From NCBI GenBank assembly GCA_963966185.1, contig CAWZYM010000271.1, positions 1,181,501-1,245,500 on the forward strand: a stretch of DNA of 64,000 nucleotides, written 5' to 3'. The position numbers were made by a program, and so were the translations under genes. The notes under the pieces were generated by a model, which saw nothing but the letters and a program-made list of their open reading frames with translations, was not told the origin of the DNA and searched no databases. This document shows, piece by piece, positions 55,390 through 64,000 of the stretch; positions within the stretch are counted from its first letter, which is position 1, and each line of letters starts with the position of its first letter. The stretch is from Rhabditoides inermis (lineage: Eukaryota > Nematoda > Chromadorea > Rhabditida > Rhabditidae).

Positions 55390-56024
55390 CTACAGCTTGA
55401 CGTTTTCATCGTGCTCGTTCGTGACGCACACGTCGGGTATGCTGGCGTAGAAGGTGTGCAGCCGACTTGGCTCGAGCGTGTCCGGCTTGCCTCCCTTGCT
55501 CTGCTCCGCGTTGTACTGCGCCATCACGTTCGTGCTGCAGAGGTGCTCGTCAAAAATGTCAAAGAATAGTTCTTGTTTTCTTGAGCTTTTTCAATGAGCG
55601 TACCAGAAGTTGATGAGCTCCGGCGAGAGCGCGTGCTGGCTTCGCTCCGAGTTCAAGTCAACGTCGTTCGAGTACACGGTCTGCTCCAGGCGCTGCTTAC
55701 GCGTCTGTGAGAGGTATGATGTACATGTATGCATGTATCACATTGTCAAGACAGTCTCTTGAAACAAACACCCCACAACCATGTCGACAATATGTCATGC
55801 TTTTCGAAAGTTTTCGAAAAATAATTACTTCTAACAAGTTTTGGAAAAGAATGGTCGCGTGTCTACACGCTCACCTTCTCCTTCTTCTTCTTTGCGTCCA
55901 TGTAGCGTCGGCGCTGGCGGCTAACGCCGATCCACCACAGCTTGGCAAAGTAGAGACAGATCTCCATGCACGTGATGAGAGACATGCCCAGACACATGCC
56001 CATGTTGCCGCCGATGTTGCCTGG

Positions 56025-56065
<41 letters not shown>

Positions 56066-56084
56066 CATCTCTCTCTCTCCCTCC

Positions 56085-56121
<37 letters not shown>

Positions 56122-56144
56122 TCCCCATCTCTCTCTCTCCCTCC

Positions 56145-56215
<71 letters not shown>

Positions 56216-59200
56216 CACCCTTACTGAGCATCTCCGTGATCGAGCTGCCCTGTGTCTCCGTGTACTCTGTATATGCGAGATCCTTGTAGAAGACATTGAT
56301 CGCCACCACGTTCTTCCTGCAACGCACGCTTTCGACTTTTGGCGCCAGATTTTTCGGACAGTGATACTGATCGTCTTATGTCAGGTTCCGAATAAAAAAA
56401 TCCTGTCCTGACGATAGGTGAAAGTGTGAACCCAGCAAGCAGAGATGGCATCATTTTAAAGAAGAAGAAAACTCACCGCACTTCATGCTTCTTCCATCCG
56501 GGCACCTCCTTGCTGATCCAGTTGACGGCGCCGTTGCGGAAGCCGTTGCCGTACGAGTTGTACGTCTGATACGTCCACGTCTTGCACTCCAGCTTGCACT
56601 CGGCGCACTCCGGCAGCCGGATGTTCTCGGCTGCAAAGAATGCGTACACCGATTGTAACTCACATCAGTTGACAAATTGTCGCGCTCCAGTTTTAGTAGA
56701 GGTCAGACTCAACTTTTGCTGGCAAAGATCTCAGAACGGCCGCGCACCCTCAGAAAGATCCCCAGAAAGATCCTCAGAAAGATCTCAGAACGCGCCCCAC
56801 CCTCAGAAAGATCCTCAGAAAGTGGTTTTTTGTATCATAAAGCGATTTTCGATACATACTTGATCGAGTCTGACCTCGCCTTTTTGGCGGAGAATTCGCA
56901 CGAGGGCCCGCGTCGCATGCAGCGTGGAGCGTCATTTTATTTCAAATTTGGAGTTTCCGGTTCTCGTTTCATGTTTCTGGCAGTGTACTGCTATGCCAAA
57001 AAAAAAAAACGTCTTTTTATGTTCGAACACCTTTTTCTTGTACATGAACCATTTGACCATAAACCATGAACCCTTCACCCACCATTCGTCTCGTCGTCGT
57101 CGAACTTGTCTCGGAGACAGCAGAAGAGGGTGTAGGGCGAGCAGACCAGATGGTTGTTGTCGACGTGGTAGATGGCCGGCACACAGCCGCACACCTCCTC
57201 GAAGTACCTGAGTGCCGCGATGATTCAATTTTTTAACTCAATTCAATTCGAATGCGCCATCAGTTGACACATGTCGAAACGTCAGGTGTTGAAGGAGATG
57301 CGCTTCGAATATTGAGGTGTCTAACTGGGATCGCGCCAGTACCGTGTTCTTGTTACCGAAAATGGATTGATTCAAGAGCGCGAACGAGTACTCGAGCTCG
57401 AGCAAGACATGGTGTTTTCAAAAACCGAACACGCGCCGTGTTTTGAATGTGTTTCGAAGTTTCGACGAGTGTGAATGCGTGCGCATGCCTACCTGGCCCT
57501 GCAGAGTGACACGCAGGCGGCGCCCGTGTACGCCAGTGTGGTGTTGTACTCGGCCGGCCACGAGTCCCGGCAGTTGCCCCACTCGTCTTCACGCAGCAGC
57601 GAGTACTGAACACGAGTCATACTCGCACTTCAACATCCTACGTATGTATTCTCGTGATCGAATGTCCCCCAACGCTAACCTTGTTGGCGGTGAGTGCGGA
57701 ATATACGCGGCTGCCGGGCGAGGCAGATATGCCTTCTACGGCAATGTGCGGAATGGTGTCGTGGTTGTGCACGTGATAGCGGAATCCGTTCTCCAGCGTC
57801 TGCCCGAACTGCGACGTCGTGTCGTCTGCAACGTTGTTTTTTTTTTGCATCGCGGCGGACGCGCGTCAACTCACTGGCGATATCGTCATACTCCTCTTCT
57901 CGATGTGAGTGCGCGATTATTTGCAGTCCGCCACCCACGCCTGACGTCACCTTAAGACCTGCGGTCTGACCGGCTGACGATGAGGTTCGAAAAACGAGAA
58001 AGATCTATGAAAGCGCAAAGTGGAAAATGTGAGAAGCGGTGAGGCTCTGTGTACCTGATGCCTTAGCCACACCTGATCGGCGTGCATCATGTTGAGCTGG
58101 TAGCAGCGACCTAAAAAAATCTCAGTAACTTCGAAAGGTACTTGCGTTCAGTCATCTCGTCAGTCGCGCGTTTCTTCGATCACTGTTCTTCGATCACAAC
58201 CATTCTGTCATTCGCTCGATCACGCAAAGTCGACATGATGAAATGAAACGACAAACTGTGATCGGATCGGATCACTTATCACCCACAGCGACTTTCTCTC
58301 TCAACAACTCAACAGCCATAAATCACACGGGGATTTCCCCAAATTCGTCGATCATGTCCCTTTTACCGCCGGTGCAGTTATGATCATGCGTGAGAGAAAC
58401 ATGAGAAACACGTCGGAAGTGACGTCAACGGACCGGAAGTGACTCACCCAGATCGGTGATTATCGGCCGGGCATACTCGCAGCAGTTAAAGCGCCTACCG
58501 CCGAATGAGCAGATTTTCAGGAGATCCTCGCATTTGAAGCTGCAAAAAAAACACGTATTCATTCAAGATGCAGGAAAAAAGATTTACCCCGAGTCAGAAT
58601 AAAAGTTGGTGAAAGTGAAGTTTGGATGCGTAAATCGAAAGTCCTCCAGAGCCTCTTCGCCCATCAACAACTCGGTCTTGTTGGTGTCCATGTAGAGCGA
58701 GGAAACCTTATGCGATCATAGAGCTGGCACTTTGAACATAGTAACTCACGTCCAGATTCGTTGCCAGCAGATAGTTGAGCAGCAGACTGGGAAACTCTCC
58801 CGTTTTGTTGAGCTCTACAACACAATGTCGTTCTTGTTCGGCAACACGGAAAAAAGTCGCACCCATGATGTGCGACTTGCGAATCGGGTTGAAGTTGCAC
58901 AGTGTGACGTCCGGGAAGCGGAGACCCTTTTCGGCGAGATGAAACGAGACCTACACAGATCAAATGATTCTGATAATCATGAAGCACACTCCTCCAGAGC
59001 ACTCACATCGGACAAAACGGGTCGGGCGAGGTGCGTGCTGACGAGAGTGAAGACCTGGACAAATTTGTGAGCTAGGATTATGATGTAAATCATACCTGAT
59101 AGATGAATAGCGCGGTGCTGGCACTCATCCACACTGCCCACAGCCAGCCGGCGATCCGCTTGCCAAAGTAGATGCGCTTGGGACCGTGCAGAGTCGTAGT

Positions 59201-59691
59201 TGCTGAAAGAGTTATACCAACTCGCTTTCTCTGTTTGTCGTAAAACCATTCAGCCGACGTGACCGACTCACTGACAAAGTGCTGCGTCTCTCTGTCGAGT
59301 CCGTTGACGCTCTCCTTCTGCTGGAGGCGCCGCAGCCGCTCCTCAGAGGCGTGCACCAGGTGGTGCGCCGCGCGGCCCAGACTCCTCAACACACGGGATA
59401 CAAGTAGAACATGAGACATCTTTATAACACGCACGTCGATGCAAACACGAACGCATCACACAACGGGAAAGCATGTCCTTTCTTGCTCTTTGAAGAAACT
59501 TCATGACCAACTCGTTGAAAAAGTTTTTTTGTTGCAAATAGTTTATTGTTCAAGAGTCTTCAAAGTTAATGTAACATACAGATAAGTACAATAGACACTC
59601 ACCTTCTCCTACTTGCACTGGAGTGTTCACTGGGAGTGCGCGACTGCTGCCGGTCATACTCCCTCTGGTGGCTGTCCATTCTGAACTGCAT
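55390..59691 (-). CDS. DEG/ENaC-type sodium channel (degenerin/acid-sensing family)
   Basis: Two-transmembrane trimeric cation channel subunit. Start ATG 59689-59691 (MQFRMDSHQREYDRQQSR); the join RR|SLGRAAHHLV is in phase. Then ATTTLHGPKRIYFGKR and TM1, LRFPDVTLCNFNPIRKSHIM (the 'FPxvTxCNxNP' motif), FKCEDLLKICSFGGRRFNCC, RCYQLN, GLQIIAHSHREEEYDDI, GFRYHVHNHDTIP, and SLLREDEWGNCRDSWP. Next are YFEEVCGCVPAIYHVD, SPYTLFCCLRD, LPECAECKLECKTWTYQTYN, KNVVAINVFYKDLAYTEYTE, and TM2/pore GGNMGMCLGMSLITCMEICL with the G-x-S selectivity filter as GMS. The intracellular tail is RQRRRYMDAKKKKEK, ending at TAG 55390-55392. About 16 exons. One intron (56033-56217) is essentially all CT/GA repeat; another holds a short TIR element. 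Confidence 0.93.
56699..56877 (-). mobile_element. Short TIR element with GATCTTTCTGAGG repeats, copy 2
   Basis: Same 12-bp inverted ends and same interior as 2979-3168, in the reverse orientation, 179 bases. It lies in an intron of the DEG/ENaC gene. Some tandem units differ in number between the copies. Confidence 0.85.
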
Positions 59692-61061
59692 GATGGCACA
59701 AAGAAGAACTGCTGTTATCACCGCGTCCGACGATTAATATGCGGACGGTACTGTTTGTACCGCTCATTAGTCACTGATAGTGAGCGTTTACGCAAATACG
59801 CAGTATCTGTTTCAAGATTATACCATGTGTTTTCGAAAGTCACGTGAAAAGCAAACAGATCGAGAATCGCGGAAAAATTAGAGCATGAAGAGTTTGTAAG
59901 ATCAAACCGAGCCGGGGTTCATAACCGCCATCGCGTAATGGGTAAAAATGAAGGTGGGGTTCGAGGAGCGGGGAACTTGGCGCATTCGACGGACGAATCG
60001 ATGCTCTGACAAAAGACTGTGCGGAGAGTGTAACACTTCCGCCAATCGTGTACAATAGAGTATGACAATCGGTCATTTGGAACTACGTTGTTGTGCTGTG
60101 CTATACACTATCGGTAACGATATGAGTCAATGTTTGCGGCCGCACAAAACTTTTGTGAGAAAAAAAAACGCACAATCGAGCTTGGAACACAGTTCAGACT
60201 AGGAAAGGAAAGTTTGTATAGCTGAAGCATAAATGTGTATGTTACATCTGAGTCCGGCTCGAATGCTGTTTGCTGCCGCACACAAAGTATCTTCGGCTAA
60301 CAAAAGCGAACACGGAACACAATTCAGAACAGGAAAGGAAAGGAAGGAATATTGTACGACATGAAAGTAACATGTGTGACCGGCTCCGAGTTTGACCGGA
60401 GAGAGCATTGTTGTGCAACGGGCGAACTATTTCTGTCATCATCGGACCGTGTGCCGGCAATGCCTATTAATCAACACCCGCCGACAAGACATCGTTTCAA
60501 CCCACTTGCTTCCGAGACACAGTTGTCATTGAAATATCCAGAACACTGTTTCTCGATACTGACGATGAAACGTTCGGAGTTCGGATCCCTGTTTGTAATA
60601 AATAAGAAGAAAACTATCAGCTCTTTATGCATTCATGCAAATGTAACAAACCACATCGCTCCCTTCGCAAGTCAGTTAAATGAGTAAACGGACAGCGGTT
60701 TGCAGAACTGCAACAGCGGCTGCAAACCGTTTTCACAGCGTTTACAGCTTTTTAAACCGAATGAAAATCGTGCAGATGGCTAGCAGGCGATGTGTGAACG
60801 CAAAGTCGCAAAGCAGGCACTGCAGACGCCTGCACCAATGGAAACCGACCGATTGCATTGCCTTTGCACAGCGGTTACAAGGCGTCTGCAACGCGTTCAC
60901 ATCGCGGTTATGATGCTGTAAACGAGTAAACGCACTGTAAACGCGAAATGTTCAATTGGACGCAGCATAACACATATAACACTTTATCGTAGGCGTGAGA
61001 GTTGGGATCAATAAAGTAACACGTCATACAACACACTATTTGTTTTTGGGAATGCGCTCGT
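59692..61061. other. Intergenic with a tandem duplication
   Basis: Two imperfect direct copies of about 85 bases (60184-60270 and 60312-60400) share GAACACA-TTCAG, AGGAAAGGAAAG and CCGGCTC blocks. At 60668-60940 the motifs CAGCGGTT and CGTTTAC/GTAAACG recur, probably another decayed repeat. No gene seen. Confidence 0.45.
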
Positions 61062-62190
61062 TCACAGGAGTGATCGGCATATCTCGAAGGAGCGCACGTT
61101 GAGTATGCACTCGATCTTCGTGCCGTACATCGGAGAGCGCGTCTCGATGATGTGGCGGTCGGAGACGGCTGGGGCTGCCACTGAAACCATCTATGAATGA
61201 TAGCTGGAAGTGCGTTTCGAGCAGACAACCACGATGAGGAAGAATGTCAGTCCGCCGAGAGGGAAAGTGAAGAAGAGAAAGAAAGAGAGAGAGAGACTCA
61301 GAAAGAGAGAACGGACCCTGTCTCTTAGGTGTCCTGTATCCGCTGAGTCGCAACTGCTCGCGCGCCCCGTTCAGGTCCATGAACATACCGCGCAGATCTG
61401 GGTAGGAAGCGGTTAGAAAGATGATAACTAGTGTATTGGTGTGAAACAGAACATGAAATGCGACGGAGTCATAGATTTCATAGATGGCCCGCTGTACTCA
61501 CCTCATGCTTTCGTAACAAGGACCTTTTTTCGGTTATTTATGAGTACAATCTATATCAGGCACTTAATTTTTGTACACTACGTACTCATTATCACAGTGC
61601 AATTTAATCGCAATCGCGCTATTGCTTTCTGTGCGTTCTGCAAATGCACGCGTAGTTTTCGGTCCACCCGGTGAAAATGGCGCGCAGGCAACCCGTAACA
61701 TCAGAGACAATCAGTTCTAACTGTTAGTGATTAGGAAACAAACGTTTATAATAAATGGTCGCCGCATACAACAACGCGTTTGTGACATTTTCGTTAATTG
61801 CCCGATGTGATGTGTACTATGGCATAAATGACTCCGTTTCATTTCATGTTTTGGTTCACATCAATAAACTTGGTTTCTGTTTTTGTACTTATAGTGATCA
61901 CTGTCTATACATGAATATTTCTACCACGTCTTGGCTAGTTAATATGTTAGCCCAGAGTTCACACATACTTCTTTGCGAAATGTTTTTTTGCTACATTTCT
62001 GACATACATATCTTTCGTTTAGAGGAAGAAGCAGATTATTTGTTTTGTGAGAACAACTACGTGTAACTGTGATGTCACAACGTTACCGATACGAGTATAA
62101 ATACTTTCAAGAACACTGTTCAGACTTCTCACCCACTGCGACCGCACACACGACCAGGAAAACGCAGGCGAGCAGAATCTGTCGGAACAT
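61062..62190 (-). CDS. Small secreted protein or peptide precursor (85 aa), unrecognised
   Basis: Three exons with exactly matching phases: 62133-62190, 61317-61397 and 61062-61180 (258 bases). MFRQILLACVFLVVCAVAV is a clear signal peptide. The mature part reads DLRGMFMDLNGAREQLRLSG, YRTPKRQVAAPAVSDRH, IIETRSPMYGTKIECILN and VRSFEICRSLL. KR after TP is a possible dibasic cleavage site. Two Cys ten residues apart (C-ILNVRSFEI-C) could form a small loop. Intron 2 contains a GA/CT tract. It could be a neuropeptide, a small effector or a hormone-like protein; I know no match. A divergent secreted gene starts 200 bases away. Confidence 0.6.
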
Positions 62191-62390
62191 ACCCCTGCAA
62201 TCACACATTCACAAATCTCGGGCTCGAAAAAGTTTCGCGAAAAAGTGCAACACGTTCCGCGGATTAGATGAGCAATAGCGGACCGGTAGAATAGAACGCG
62301 AAGCGGAAAAGAGCTGGGTTGAAAACCAGGCGGATTACTGTGAACGGTCAGCGGCGGGCAGATTGAGGCTAGGCTCACTCATGTCTGACA

Positions 62391-63331
62391 ATGCCTCGCT
62401 GCTGGCTGCTGCTACTACTGTCTACCCTCTTTTCACTAGTGGTATGTCTATGATTAGCATATGTACGAAAGAAGCCGCGACCACACAAACACAATCGCAT
62501 AAACTGTAGTGCAGTAAACGGTGCTTTAAGGCGAGTAAAGCGGGTGTGGTCGACAGCTATTCGTGTCGAATTGCCGGATGAATGTGTTGTTGTTGCAGAT
62601 GTGTGCGGATGAGGAAAGGGTGGAGACGAGCGAGCAGCTCGATCCGTTTTTCATGCAGCGAGCGGCTTTTGGACAGGTACGCACCACTGAAGTAGTGAGA
62701 ACACGGTCCGACTCGTTACTTATTCACCGTAAAATGAGGTGTTCTGTGAACGTCTCGAAGATTACGCGTCCGCCTCACTGAATCTGAAGTGCGTGAGTGC
62801 GTGAACAGAGGTCAGTGTGAGGTTGCAGGAAATGCTAGGCGGCAGCGGCGGACTCAGCGGCAGTCAATTCCGTGCGCCAGCCCTGAATACGAGTGAGTCA
62901 ACGAAAGAGTGAATGCGAGATTACAAATCGCGCGCGGGAATCTTTAAGTAAAGACTTTTTCTTCACGCACGTGCGTCATGTTGACAGCGAGAGAGAGGGG
63001 GGGAGGGGGGAGGGGGGTGGCGATAGCTTTGAGTTCCAGTGCACTTTGGATTCACATGCAAATGCGCGGCCAAGGTGCCCAACGTGATGTCGGCTGCTCC
63101 CGGCGACGCCAACCAGGCCGCGCAACAACAGATCCAACAGCTACAGGTTAGTGCTTCATATCTCACGAAACACTAACAACGAACGACCAAACGCGATTTT
63201 GCTTCCTATTTCAGGAAAGGAAGGGGTGCAGATTGTGCACAGAATGTGTACAAAAAAGGATTATATTGGTAATATCACAGCCCTGTTCGATGAAACAGCT
63301 CAAGCGAAACATTCTACATATAATAGGGTAG
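62391..63331 (+). CDS. Small secreted protein (about 140 aa), unrecognised
   Basis: Exons 62391-62441, 62599-62676, 62829-62892, 63040-63146 and probably 63215-63331, with phases that fit at each join. [17 protein letters not shown] is a signal peptide. Then [56 protein letters not shown] and [12 protein letters not shown]. The last proposed exon reads [15 protein letters not shown] before a hydrophobic stretch and stop; it is the least certain part. Intron 3 holds a GAGAGAG then G-rich tract. No family recognised. It shares a 200-base upstream region with the divergent 85-aa gene. Confidence 0.5.
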
Positions 63332-64000
63332 TTCACTGATGCGTGGGTTTTGATAACGAAATTCGTTGTGATCCGAAAAAGTGCTTGCACTTTGGACAGT
63401 TCAAATATAGTTTACCGCAAACCAAAGAGACACATAAAATAGCCGTAAAACATTCAATGTTTCATTGCTTTCTGACAAGCAAATTAGCAAATAACGTTGT
63501 TGTTAGACATATATGAACCCCTCGAGATCTAAAAGCGTCAGATCTGAACAAGCAAATGTGTGCGTATTACAAGTGAAGCTGTGATTGCATTCACTGCGTT
63601 TACTATGATAGTGTAACAGTAATCCGGAATGCCCGAATTCGAGCGCACTGCGGGCACTGTGAATAGTCATTGAGAGCGGGTGCAGATGGCTAATATAAGA
63701 GGCGCTGTGAAAGGCGTGGCACGCTCTGACAAACAACCAATTGAATAGTGAGGTCAGTGAGTGAGAATAGACAGAGAACACGCACGAATCTTCCCTCCTC
63801 GAAACGTTTCCTGCTCCGCCCATAACCGCAGTGCCGTCTATGAACGCAATCCGAGGTTGCAAATGTCTGTCGTTTTTCGTGGCGGGTACACACACAGCAC
63901 GCGTAGGTCGCTGTAAGTGATTAGATTACGTATAATTTTGGGAACGCTCCCAACAGCTGTGCACAAATGTACAAAGCTGAAACGAAACGTTCTCTGAGTC
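63332..64000. other. Intergenic to window end
   Basis: AT-rich, then mixed. A minus-strand frame at 63503-63895 has no protein-like signature. No gene called. Confidence 0.4.

Noticed and set aside
63503..63895. 130-residue minus-strand frame near the window end
   Set aside because: Composition is not protein-like and no splice or signal features support it.

Overview
The window is nuclear DNA from a nematode, most probably a free-living rhabditid. The sequence support is three families of nematode-type chemosensory seven-helix receptors (SRH-, SRT- and SRE-like), two cuticle collagens, a nematode-type DEG/ENaC channel, a CAP/SCP-TAPS protein, and compact multi-exon genes with short GT-AG introns ending in TTTCAG-like acceptors. 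I cannot name the species. Gene models were built by hand from reading frames, splice sites and intron phases, so exon edges are approximate unless stated.

Layout. 1-1168 (-): 5' part of a protein tyrosine phosphatase. 1671-5261 (+): two SRH-like receptors. 5.3-8.8 kb: gene-poor, with one broken coding-like exon and inverted tRNA-like sequences. 8826-11821 (+): an SRT-like receptor broken by a hAT-type element with a perfect 8-bp target duplication. 12.1-12.6 kb: a compact unit with heat-shock elements, TATA box, long hairpin and AATAAA. 13.2-14.3 kb (-): broken helix-turn-helix/RGG gene. 14704-16884 (+): a Thr/Ala/Ser-rich repeat protein. 18.1-24.1 kb (+): two SRE-like receptors separated by repeats. 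24419-26033 (+): acid-lipase-type alpha/beta hydrolase. 27.7-29.4 kb (+): unrecognised gene with an in-frame TGA. 29.4-32.8 kb: repeats (long foldback, SINE-like element). 32800-35086 (+): cytochrome P450. 35635-36642 (+): small membrane-anchored Lys/Glu-rich protein. 36794-38908 (-): secreted Cys-rich protein. 39396-41064 (+): CAP protein. 41.7-42.3 kb (-): reverse transcriptase remnant. 42557-43544 and 53810-54720 (+): paralogous collagens. Between them, 44159-52515: a structurally complete, very young Ty3/gypsy-type LTR retrotransposon nested in an older TTAA-flanked element. 55390-59691 (-): DEG/ENaC channel. 61062-62190 (-) and 62391-63331 (+): two small secreted-protein genes, divergently transcribed.

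Together the genes suggest an ordinary nematode autosomal region with environment-facing functions: chemoreception, cuticle, detoxification, lipid hydrolysis and secreted proteins. Nothing indicates operons or a multi-gene pathway. The notable layer is the non-genic one. Several independent short-element families are present, some inside introns or exons. Long CT/GA microsatellites occur only inside introns here, and a TACYGTA-type motif recurs in introns. The best candidate for something undescribed is the heat-shock-promoter/hairpin unit at about 12.12-12.57 kb.
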